Shown here: one piece after another, positions 1 to 5,983 of the stretch | Layout of the letters: each line of letters starts with the position of its first letter | How positions within the stretch are numbered: the first letter of the stretch is position 1 | DNA from: Moraxellaceae bacterium UBA2032 | Lineage (GTDB): Bacteria; Pseudomonadota; Gammaproteobacteria; Pseudomonadales; Moraxellaceae | Assembly: GCA_002333125.1 (NCBI GenBank) | Contig: DDBM01000145.1 | Span: 8,103 to 14,252, forward strand | DNA length: 6,150 bases | Direction of reading: 5' to 3' | The notes under the pieces: generated by a model | What the model saw: the letters and a program-made list of their open reading frames with translations, nothing else | Database searches by the model: none | What the model was told of the DNA's origin: nothing | Program-made: the position numbers and the translations under genes

Positions 1-408
1 GTTGTTGCACAGCCAATGGCAGTGATGAGTAGTGAAGCGGAATCGTGTGCTTTTCAAAGTGCGGGGCAGGCAGGTGATTTTACCAGTCTGATGATAAACC
101 TGAATGATAATGACGACGAAGCCATGGCTATTGATGTATTTCGTGCCATTGCGGGGCAGTCAGGTAAACTCAATAAAATGGTCAATGACCAAATTGGTGA
201 AAAGACTAAAAAGTCAGGCCAAAGCTTAGACGGTTTGGGCGATGAGGCAAAACTGAATACCAGTAATGCTGGTTTGGTAGGAAATACTTCATTGGTGGTA
301 CGCAAGGGGACAGTGATACTCAATATATCTATTATAGGTATGGGCAGCGACCCCACCGCGCCAGCACGATTAGAAGCCTTAGCGCGTAAAATTGTGGTGG
401 CGTTATGA
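1..408 (+). CDS. Hypothetical protein with DUF3558-like layout, C-terminal part (5' end outside window)
   Basis: The frame is open from the first base of the window (V-V-A-Q-P before the first Met at base 16), and that Met has no ribosome binding site, so this is the C-terminal 135 residues of a longer protein. What remains shows a lone Cys in a short S-C-A-F-Q context, a central acidic stretch, a G-L-G-D-E-A motif about 55 residues from the end, then a strand-like S-L-V-V-R-K-G-T-V-I-L-N-I segment and a final helix (L-E-A-L-A-R-K-I). This order resembles small exported proteins of the DUF3558 type (C-x-Y/F, G-x-x-A, L-V-V-R-x-G, terminal helix). The resemblance is recalled, not searched. The missing N-terminus would be expected to carry a signal or lipoprotein peptide. 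The stop overlaps the next start by four bases (ATGA), which suggests translational coupling. Function unknown. Confidence 0.7.
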   Translation, partial: VVAQPMAVMSSEAESCAFQSAGQAGDFTSLMINLNDNDDEAMAIDVFRAIAGQSGKLNKMVNDQIGEKTKKSGQSLDGLGDEAKLNTSNAGLVGNTSLVVRKGTVILNISIIGMGSDPTAPARLEALARKIVVAL

Positions 409-2186
409 ATAAATTACGCTCTTTAATATGCTGTGTACTGCTGTATTTTTGGGCCGTGTATAGTTTTGCCAACGAGGCTCCTATTAAAGCCAATGTGACT
501 GTAGTGGCAACGCCCTCAGTGCTACAGCCAAATGAGCTTGTCACTATCAGTGGAATTTCACCTTTGGATGCCAATGGTGCAGTCAAAGTACGCATTACGC
601 CGTCTGGCGGGAAACCGCCTATTGATTTGATCGCGACCCCGTCTAAAAGCGGCGATTACAGCATTAATTTTCGCGGTACCGTGTCGAACGGAGAGTATAA
701 GATTGTTGTAACCTCACCTGGAGGTCGTATTACAGGTCAGGGCGTGTTTACGGTAGCCGTGATGGAGCCTCTTAATGAAATTGACGAGGCAGTTCAGGAG
801 GCGCGCCTTATTGAAGCGGAAATCAAGAAAGTGGCCGCTGACCTTGATACACAGATAGCATTGCTGCCAGCAAATCCAGAGCGCGAGCAATTAAAAGCAA
901 AGTGGGCAAATCTGAAACCATTGTTATTACAAGCCTCGCGCGATTTCGGCGACATTGATTCTTTACTTGCGCCGTTACCTGCGGCAGCTCGCCAAGATGC
1001 TAGCCTGCGTCCCGCCCTTATGCCGATTGCTAGAAAGTTGGAAGATTGGAAGACAAAAGCACGTCCTGAGCGAGAGCGTATCAGCCGCGAGCTTGTTAGG
1101 AGTCGGGGTAAGAATGTTAAATGTGAAAATTTGGAACGAATCAAAGAAGGGTTCAATTTTGCTTCGGCGCTTTTTAATTTGGCTGGAGGCATACAAAACG
1201 CGATTAAATCAGTGGTTATTGATTATGTCGCCAGTCAAGTGAATGACAAAGTTAAGAGTGTCTCTGCGAGTCTTGGCTTTACCGCCGCTGAATCTACGAA
1301 AATTTCCGTAGCCGTAGCTGAAGCTACCAAAAAAGGTTGGAGTGGGCAAAAAACTTTGGGGCGTTTTGTGGCAAAAGAAGCAGCACAAGCCTCGGTCATT
1401 GGTTTTTTGTCTGATGCTGCGGCATTCGCCGCTGACCAAGTGTTTAATGCCTACTGTGAAAGAATGGGTGGTCCATTTCAAGGATTTATGCGTGCCGAGT
1501 TTTTTGCACAATCGACAGGCCAAATGTGGTGGAATTATGATATCTACTATTCTGGAAAGCTGGAGTTGCGTTACGCTAAGGGGGCTACTTCTGGTACGGC
1601 ATCGGCAGTGAGTGGCGAATTTATTGGCCAAGCCACTAAGTTCACGTTATGGGAAAACTCAATGCGTATCGGTTTTCCCGATTTGACACGTAGTGCGATT
1701 ATGTTTAGGCGCGCATTGTTACCTCGTCCCCAATTATTTATGACAGGATCCTCAACGGAAGGTACAACTGCTGGCAGCGAAGAAAAAGCAATTGATGTCG
1801 AAGGTAAAGCTGCGGCTACTTTTTTAAAGCCCTATTCTTTTTTTGTGCCTGTCGAAGGCGAAATCGTTAATAATGTACTGACGCTTCGAATTAAGCCTGC
1901 TACCAGTGATTACACAGCCGTGGCACGTGTCGTTTATGTGTTTATCTCTCCTCTTACTTTTGTCCCTGTGCCAACAGCCTTTGAACTACCCTACAAAGAG
2001 GCGGATTTCTTTTTTAAGCGCGTTTCTAAAGGGGCGGAGTTGCGTTTTCCTGTTGTTAAACAAGGTAGAACTCTTAGAGTTGATGGCTCAGCCAAGAACA
2101 ATCAAGGCAATAAGATTGCTAAGGGTACTTACACGCTAAACGTTAAACTCTGTAACCCTATGCCTGATGGTGGTGGACCATGCTAA
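405..2186 (+). CDS. Exported 593-aa protein of unknown function with N-terminal beta domain and helical middle
   Basis: I do not recognise this protein. Residues 1-22 form a Sec signal peptide (K3/R5, a hydrophobic core, and a likely cut after S-F-A22). Residues about 26-118 look like an Ig-like or macroglobulin-type beta sandwich (a T-P-S-x-L-Q-P-N-E-x-V-T-I-S-G strand pattern, then G-D-Y and G-E-Y-K-I-V-V-T). Residues about 122-235 are charged and helical, with coiled-coil character. Residues about 245-350 are small-residue-rich amphipathic helices. The remainder looks beta-rich. The mature part has four cysteines (C240, C351, C583, C593), the last two bracketing a Pro/Gly-rich C-terminal loop. 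The start overlaps the upstream stop (ATGA), with a GGTGG ribosome binding site a few bases before it. The 3' end overlaps the OmpA-family gene by seven bases. It probably acts in the periplasm or at the cell surface together with its neighbours. That location is inferred from the signal peptide and context. Confidence 0.85.
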   Translation: MNKLRSLICCVLLYFWAVYSFANEAPIKANVTVVATPSVLQPNELVTISGISPLDANGAVKVRITPSGGKPPIDLIATPSKSGDYSINFRGTVSNGEYKIVVTSPGGRITGQGVFTVAVMEPLNEIDEAVQEARLIEAEIKKVAADLDTQIALLPANPEREQLKAKWANLKPLLLQASRDFGDIDSLLAPLPAAARQDASLRPALMPIARKLEDWKTKARPERERISRELVRSRGKNVKCENLERIKEGFNFASALFNLAGGIQNAIKSVVIDYVASQVNDKVKSVSASLGFTAAESTKISVAVAEATKKGWSGQKTLGRFVAKEAAQASVIGFLSDAAAFAADQVFNAYCERMGGPFQGFMRAEFFAQSTGQMWWNYDIYYSGKLELRYAKGATSGTASAVSGEFIGQATKFTLWENSMRIGFPDLTRSAIMFRRALLPRPQLFMTGSSTEGTTAGSEEKAIDVEGKAAATFLKPYSFFVPVEGEIVNNVLTLRIKPATSDYTAVARVVYVFISPLTFVPVPTAFELPYKEADFFFKRVSKGAELRFPVVKQGRTLRVDGSAKNNQGNKIAKGTYTLNVKLCNPMPDGGGPC

Positions 2187-3274
2187 AACATATCTTGATA
2201 TTAATGACAGTATTGTTTGCTAATGCTCACGCCACCGAAGCTAAATCCATCGTGCCGCTAGTGACGGGCTTAACCATCACTACCGCCCTTAATGAAGCAA
2301 GTACGGGTGATTATGAGTCAATTAAAAGACTAGAGGCGCGTCATGGAGCTGGTTGGCATATTGTTTATAGTGCAACATTTCCTGCTAATCGTGCCGCAAT
2401 TGGTGTTGAGCGCGTAGAAAGTACACGCTTTCAACGTGATGTCGATTTATTAAAAGCAAGTACCTATCGTCAGCGTTTTGAGTCCGATGTAGACGAAGAT
2501 TATCCTGATACAACCGCTCTTGGCGCATCAACACAGGTATTACGTGCCTTAAAACAGCAAGGAAAAAGTACATTTCGCGTCGTAGAAAGCGTCAGTATCT
2601 TTCCTGCATCAGTAGCCAATGACAGTGCGCTTGGCTTGGCCAATTTGCTAACCGAGGGCGAAACTGAATTTAAAGGTGAACTTAAACGCATTAAATCACA
2701 AACTTTAGCGGTGATTGTGAATGGCCGTTTGCAACAGTTACCCGTCATCGTTGCTCAAGGCTCATTGCTGGCAAATGGTGCAGGGCAAATTCCTGCCATG
2801 TTTACTTTTTTGGATGACGAGAAAAATCCCTTAGCCTTACGTTGGAGTATTGGCAAAAGCACCTTGTCTGTGGTGCGTATAGACTGGCCACAACAGGATG
2901 CTGTCGTTACTCTGGGTAATCAATTGACTCAGCAGAAGCATATTAGTTTACCGGGTTTGTATTTTGATTTTGGCTCTGCAACACTAAAACCAGCCTCAGC
3001 CAAAGCCTTACAAACGATATTATCCATCGTCAAAAAAACCTCAGGCAAGTTGCGTTTAGAAGGTCATACTGACAATATCGGTGTCGCTACTGCCAATCAA
3101 GCCTTATCACAGGCTAGGGCGCAAGCAGTACGCACAGCATTAGTCAAATTAGATGCTACCTTAGCAACACGCTTGGCGGCACAGGGTTTTGGTGCATCAC
3201 GCCCCATTGCAGACAATAAAGTAATGGAAGGTCGGGCGCAAAACAGGCGCGTAGAGTTGGTATTGTTACCTTGA
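2180..3274 (+). CDS. OmpA-family peptidoglycan-binding exported protein
   Basis: A signal peptide covers about residues 1-18 (K3/H4, then a hydrophobic run ending A-N-A-H-A). Residues about 20-250 are a domain with no assigned function, containing a G-D-Y-E segment near residues 43-46. The C-terminal OmpA-like domain runs from about L257 to P364. It opens with the typical Y-F-D-F-G-S-A strand (261-267), followed by L-E-G-H-T-D-N-I-G, A-L-S-Q-A-R-A-Q and N-R-R-V-E (355-359). D298 and R313 are 15 residues apart, exactly as in the diaminopimelate-binding Asp/Arg pair of E. coli OmpA (D271/R286), so non-covalent peptidoglycan binding is well supported. There is no eight-stranded OmpA beta barrel and no lipobox Cys, so it is probably periplasmic rather than an OmpA porin or Pal lipoprotein. 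The start overlaps the preceding stop by seven bases, with GGTGGTGGA as ribosome binding site. Gene 4 follows after 15 bases. Its partners are unknown. Confidence 0.9.
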   Translation: MLKHILILMTVLFANAHATEAKSIVPLVTGLTITTALNEASTGDYESIKRLEARHGAGWHIVYSATFPANRAAIGVERVESTRFQRDVDLLKASTYRQRFESDVDEDYPDTTALGASTQVLRALKQQGKSTFRVVESVSIFPASVANDSALGLANLLTEGETEFKGELKRIKSQTLAVIVNGRLQQLPVIVAQGSLLANGAGQIPAMFTFLDDEKNPLALRWSIGKSTLSVVRIDWPQQDAVVTLGNQLTQQKHISLPGLYFDFGSATLKPASAKALQTILSIVKKTSGKLRLEGHTDNIGVATANQALSQARAQAVRTALVKLDATLATRLAAQGFGASRPIADNKVMEGRAQNRRVELVLLP

Positions 3275-3289
3275 AGGGAATTTTTTGAG

Positions 3290-3853
3290 ATGAGTTTACG
3301 ACTTTCTAAGCCTGTAATAATCGGTGGCTTGATTTTATTAATCCCTTTAGCCATGTACTTGCCGAAAGCACTTGATTTTGTGTTCGACAGTTTTCTCTCA
3401 CCGTGGGCGCACTCTTTTCGTGGAGAGCCAACACTAACAGGACGTTGGCAAGGTGATTTAGTGTATTCGGGTGCGGGTAAACGAGCCATTACCTTAGAGC
3501 TTAGCCATGAAGTTCAAGGTAGCCATCGCACAAAAATTTATCAACGACGAGGCGGTTTTGACGGAACAGCAGAAATCATCGAAAAAGACGGTTATAAGTC
3601 ACGCTATAAACTATGGGGCAAATCTAACCGTGATGGTTCAATAGTGAGTATCAATCTAGAACATCTAAATCGTAGAGCATCACCTACACCACATCCTGTT
3701 TTGAATGGTTTTGAAGGTGTTTGGCATGGTAATACATTGCTATTAACAGGTGCGTATGAAACACATGTATGGAATGGTAAAGAGGATTTTTGGGACAGTG
3801 AGTGGCCATCAGGCAAAGTGTCAAGTACGCTGACAAAACCACTTAAACCATAG
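3290..3853 (+). CDS. Membrane-anchored hypothetical protein with GxW beta domain
   Basis: This is a 187-aa protein I do not recognise. Residues about 8-25 are one hydrophobic segment preceded by R4 and K7, which suggests a single N-terminal membrane anchor with the rest in the periplasm. The segment is followed by more aromatic sequence to about residue 40. From residue 49 a beta-rich domain begins with L-T-G-R-W-Q-G (49-55) and has a second similar block, F-E-G-V-W-H-G (141-147). Such G-x-W strands occur in lipocalin-like and related small barrels, but no family can be named. There are no cysteines. AAGGGA lies about 10 bases before the ATG, overlapping the stop of the OmpA-family gene, and supports this start. 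The 15-base gap makes it the last gene of the same operon. A role in the same envelope assembly is inferred from position only. Confidence 0.8.
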   Translation: MSLRLSKPVIIGGLILLIPLAMYLPKALDFVFDSFLSPWAHSFRGEPTLTGRWQGDLVYSGAGKRAITLELSHEVQGSHRTKIYQRRGGFDGTAEIIEKDGYKSRYKLWGKSNRDGSIVSINLEHLNRRASPTPHPVLNGFEGVWHGNTLLLTGAYETHVWNGKEDFWDSEWPSGKVSSTLTKPLKP

Positions 3854-3882
3854 AGTGTGTTGATGTTTTCTTAAATTAACCG

Positions 3883-3928
3883 TCGATTGCGCTCAGGGTA
3901 CGCTTTTGCGCTGACTGAGCTATGTCGA
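3883..3928. repeat. Degenerate 46-base palindrome, REP-like or weak terminator
   Basis: It lies in the 101-base gap between convergent stops. The arms are TCGA (3883-3886) with TCGA (3925-3928), GCTCAG (3891-3896) with CTGAGC (3915-3920), and CGC (3901-3903) with GCG (3908-3910), around a TTTT loop. All three pairs share the same centre (3905.5) and are separated by two 4-by-4 mismatched internal loops, 13 clean pairs in total. The layout resembles dispersed intergenic repeats with TTCGAC..GCTCAG arms known in many bacterial genomes. There is no U-run directly after it, so it would be a poor intrinsic terminator. Confidence 0.5.
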
Positions 3929-3954
3929 AGCCAAATACAATGAATGTGTTTCTT

Positions 3955-4533
3955 TTAGAGTGTTTTATAAGCAATAAAACCACCAATTAAAGCAACGACT
4001 CCCCAACCTAACCACTCTACAATGCCTCTGACGCGGTTTTCCATCGCTTCACCACCCCAAGCCATTAAGCCTGCTACCAAAAAAAATCGTGCGCCACGCC
4101 CAACACAAGACGCTAAAATAAAGGGGAGTAATGCCATGCCTGCCAAGCCTGACGCAATGGTAAAAATTTTGTAAGGAATGGGGGTGAAGCCTGCCACAAT
4201 CACGGCCATGACTCCCCATTTTACAAACCATTCTTGAATAGTTGCAAAATGGGACATCCAACCCAGTTGTTCAAATACAGGCAATAGCTGTTGATAAAAC
4301 AGAGCCCCAATAAAATAACCAAACACACCGCCAAGCACTGAGGCTACAGTAGTAATCAGAGCAAAACGCCAAGCCTGTTTGGGTTTTGCCATACTCATGG
4401 GGGCTAACATAACATCGGGAGGAATTGGAAAAAAAGAAGATTCGGTAAAGCTTAAAGTCGCCAAATAACGTTCTGCATGAGGATGGCGTGACCAACGTAA
4501 CGCCATGTCGTACATTTTAGTAAATAATGCCAT
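3955..4533 (-). CDS. yqaA: YqaA-type DedA/VTT-domain inner membrane protein
   Basis: This is a 192-aa polytopic membrane protein of the DedA superfamily (SNARE-associated Golgi/VTT domain), YqaA branch. Visible hallmarks are H-P-H-A-E-R-Y-L at 17-24, F-T-E-S-S-F-F-P-I-P-P-D at 29-40, a glycine-rich G-G-V-F-G-Y-F-I-G helix at 68-76, a second reentrant motif F-T-P-I-P-Y-K at 116-122, and V-G-R-G-A-R-F at 144-150. A last hydrophobic helix spans about 172-189. DedA proteins are linked to lipid (undecaprenyl phosphate or phospholipid) translocation and membrane homeostasis. The substrate of the YqaA branch is not firmly established. I chose the Met at 4533 because TAGG sits six bases upstream. The frame extends 22 codons further to 4599, but that stretch lacks family similarity and contains an inverted repeat. 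The gene is monocistronic here, convergent with the envelope cluster and divergent from the lipase. Confidence 0.9.
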   Translation of the reverse strand: MALFTKMYDMALRWSRHPHAERYLATLSFTESSFFPIPPDVMLAPMSMAKPKQAWRFALITTVASVLGGVFGYFIGALFYQQLLPVFEQLGWMSHFATIQEWFVKWGVMAVIVAGFTPIPYKIFTIASGLAGMALLPFILASCVGRGARFFLVAGLMAWGGEAMENRVRGIVEWLGWGVVALIGGFIAYKTL

Positions 4534-4576
4534 GATTTGCCTAATTAGATTCAAAATAACAACGCGCAAGTTTAGC

Positions 4577-4598
4577 TGAGCTTGAAGTGCAAAGCTCA
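4577..4598. repeat. 7-base inverted repeat upstream of yqaA
   Basis: TGAGCTT (4577-4583) and AAGCTCA (4592-4598) form a perfect inverted repeat around an eight-base spacer, 44 bases upstream of the chosen yqaA start. It could be a hairpin in the yqaA leader or an operator. Its presence argues that this stretch is regulatory and not an N-terminal extension of the protein. Function is inferred only. Confidence 0.4.
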
Positions 4599-4616
4599 AT
4601 ATTTAAATAAATATTG
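4597..4616. repeat. AT-rich 9-base inverted repeat, possible operator
   Basis: CAATATTTA (4597-4605) is the exact reverse complement of TAAATATTG (4608-4616), with a two-base spacer. It touches the TGAGCTT repeat and lies about 64 bases upstream of the yqaA start, where a promoter or operator is expected. The AT content makes chance palindromes common here, so the evidence is weak. Confidence 0.35.
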
Positions 4617-4841
4617 CAATTTTTATTGATGGTTTTGTGTTTAAGAAATATTTTGTTACTTTTTTGGTGATTATATTGAGTAGGGTATTTAAGCGTTTAA
4701 ACATATTTTATGAGACGAAAGGTGGATTTTAAGCTGATAAATTTTTCCTAAAAAACAAGTAGTTGCCTTTAATAAAATGGCAGTTTTAATCAATTAAATG
4801 GCATGAATAAACAATAAATAATAAAATTGAGTAACAACCAC

Positions 4842-4888
4842 TCATCGGAAATACCGTTTGTCTTTTAAAAAATGCTTTTCATCGGAAA
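4842..4888. repeat. Direct repeat TCATCGGAAA x2, candidate regulator site
   Basis: TCATCGGAAA occurs exactly at 4842-4851 and at 4879-4888, 37 bases apart start to start. It is one of the few GC-containing words in a very AT-rich spacer. The second copy overlaps the predicted -35 box of the lipase promoter, and the first lies about 60-70 bases upstream of the predicted transcription start. That placement would suit a transcription factor controlling the lipase. The regulator is unknown. Confidence 0.4.
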
Positions 4889-4904
4889 ATTCTGCGTCTA
4901 TTAT
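4876..4904 (+). promoter_or_regulatory. Predicted sigma70 promoter for the lipase gene
   Basis: The -35 box is TTTTCA (4876-4881, four of six consensus bases) and the -10 box is TATTAT (4899-4904, five of six), with an optimal 17-base spacer. Transcription would begin near 4911, giving a 5' leader of about 95 bases before the lipase start at 5007. This is a prediction from consensus matching only. Other weak matches exist in this AT-rich stretch. Confidence 0.45.
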
Positions 4905-5006
4905 TTACTCGGCCAAGCAAGTGATTGGTTGGCAAAACAAAAATAAATAGGGCGTTGTTTACAAGCAATGACCCAACACATAACAACACAATTATGGATA
5001 TGCATC

Positions 5007-5927
5007 ATGAAAATGCAAAAAATCTTACTTGCTGGCTTAGTTGCGGCTTTAACTTCTACCGTCACTGTAAATGCCAATGCTACTTCCACTTATGCACAGA
5101 CTAAATACCCCATTGTTTTGGCGCACGGTATGTTTGGATTTAAATCTTTGTTAGGTGGAGCCGTTGATTATTGGTATCAAATTCCTTCTACTTTGCAAGC
5201 TAATGGTGCAAAAGTGTATGTGACACAAGTTGCAGCCTTAGAAAGCTCCGAAGTACGTGGTGAGCAATTTTTAACGCAAGTAAAAGATGTTTTGGCTATT
5301 ACAGGTGCAGCTAAAGTCAATTTAATGGGACATAGCCATGGTGGTCATTCAATTCGTTATGTTGCTGCTATCATGCCTACAAAAGTAGCGTCGGTAACTG
5401 CTATTGGTAGCCCAGTTAAAGGCTCACCTGTTGCCGATTTGATTTCTAAAGCAGATTCTGTGATTGCTTATGGTGCATTAAATGCGTTGGCAGGCATGAT
5501 TGAATTATTTAATGGGGCAGGCAGCTTTAATCAAAGTGCCAGAAACAGTATTGGATCATTTTCAACAGTAGGTGCTGCGACATTTAATGCTAAATTTCCT
5601 CAAGGTGTACCTGCTACAGCGTGTGGTCAGGGTGCAGCAAGTGTTAATGGCGTTAAGTATTATTCATGGAGTGGTACTAAGCGTTTAACTAATGTATTAG
5701 ACCCAACAGACGTTTTATTTGGCGCAACAGGCTTATTTATTAGTGGCGCAAATGATGGTTTAGTAAGCCAGTGTAGCAGCCATTTAGGTGTGGTGTTGCG
5801 TGATGACTATTCGATGAATCATTTAGACGAAGTAAATTTGATGTTTGGTTTACGTGATATTTTCTCGACTGACCCTAAGTCGGTATATCGTGGTCATGCT
5901 AACCGTTTGAAGTTGGCAGGGATGTAA
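5007..5927 (+). CDS. Secreted triacylglycerol lipase, family I.1 (Pseudomonas LipA-like)
   Basis: This is an alpha/beta-hydrolase esterase that hydrolyses acylglycerols outside the cell, normally exported by Sec and then by type II secretion. I chose the start at 5007 over the Met at 4968 because GGA (4996-4998) is a suitable ribosome binding site and the result is a clean signal peptide: M-K-M-Q-K, a hydrophobic core, and a cut after A-N-A25. The mature start, T-S-T-Y-A-Q-T-K-Y-P, aligns with P. aeruginosa LipA. The oxyanion motif A-H-G-M-F-G follows. The nucleophile S110 lies in G-H-S-H-G-G, the acid is D250 (N-D-G-L-V) and the base is H272 (M-N-H-L-D). D232 and D274 match the calcium ligands, and C206/C256 match the conserved disulfide. 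The mature length of 281 aa is close to that of LipA. No lif foldase gene is adjacent on either side. It is a single-gene transcript ending at a strong terminator. Confidence 0.95.
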   Translation: MKMQKILLAGLVAALTSTVTVNANATSTYAQTKYPIVLAHGMFGFKSLLGGAVDYWYQIPSTLQANGAKVYVTQVAALESSEVRGEQFLTQVKDVLAITGAAKVNLMGHSHGGHSIRYVAAIMPTKVASVTAIGSPVKGSPVADLISKADSVIAYGALNALAGMIELFNGAGSFNQSARNSIGSFSTVGAATFNAKFPQGVPATACGQGAASVNGVKYYSWSGTKRLTNVLDPTDVLFGATGLFISGANDGLVSQCSSHLGVVLRDDYSMNHLDEVNLMFGLRDIFSTDPKSVYRGHANRLKLAGM

Positions 5928-5943
5928 GGCTTATAGAAACAAT

Positions 5944-5977
5944 AAAAGGCAGCTTTTTAGCTGCCTTTGTTGTTTTT
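5944..5977. terminator. Bidirectional intrinsic terminator between lipase and yebC
   Basis: AAAGGCAGC (5945-5953) pairs perfectly with GCTGCCTTT (5960-5968). One further T-A pair closes a TTTT loop, giving a 10-bp stem. On the + strand it is followed by GTTGTTTTT. On the - strand the tail is TTTTATTG. It begins 17 bases after the lipase stop and ends just before the yebC stop, so it can serve both convergent transcripts. Confidence 0.9.
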
Positions 5978-5983
5978 GGTGGA

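Larger units (their letters stand above)
4534..5006. other. AT-rich non-coding divergent spacer between yqaA and lipase
   Basis: No convincing coding frame is present on either strand across these 473 bases. The yqaA-side part (about 4534-4620) holds two inverted repeats. The middle (about 4620-4840) is AT-rich with only chance short palindromes. The lipase side (about 4840-4910) carries a 10-base direct repeat and a sigma70-like promoter, followed by a leader of roughly 95 bases. Both flanking genes must be transcribed from here. Confidence 0.6.

Noticed and set aside
16..408. Met at base 16 as the true start of the first gene
   Set aside because: The frame is open to the window edge and no ribosome binding site precedes this ATG. 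The protein would also lack any export signal and begin in mid-domain.
794..1192. 132-codon open frame on the - strand inside the 593-aa gene
   Set aside because: It is a shadow frame: Ser/Arg-rich composition, no ribosome binding site, no recognisable motif, and it lies wholly within a well-supported gene.
4534..4599. 22-residue N-terminal extension of YqaA
   Set aside because: The family start M-A-L-F-T-K-M-Y-D fits the Met at 4533 with its ribosome binding site. The extra stretch overlaps an inverted repeat.
4695..4702. GTTTAAAC palindrome in the spacer
   Set aside because: An eight-base AT-rich palindrome is expected by chance in such sequence, and it has no clear relation to either promoter.
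4968..5006. 13-residue upstream extension of the lipase
   Set aside because: There is no ribosome binding site before 4968, and the extension would place polar residues and a Trp/Cys stretch before an otherwise textbook signal peptide.
4534..5006. Possible small RNA, riboswitch or small ORF in the divergent spacer
   Set aside because: I found no terminator-like hairpin with a U-run inside the spacer, no conserved riboswitch core that I recognise, and no open frame with a plausible ribosome binding site.
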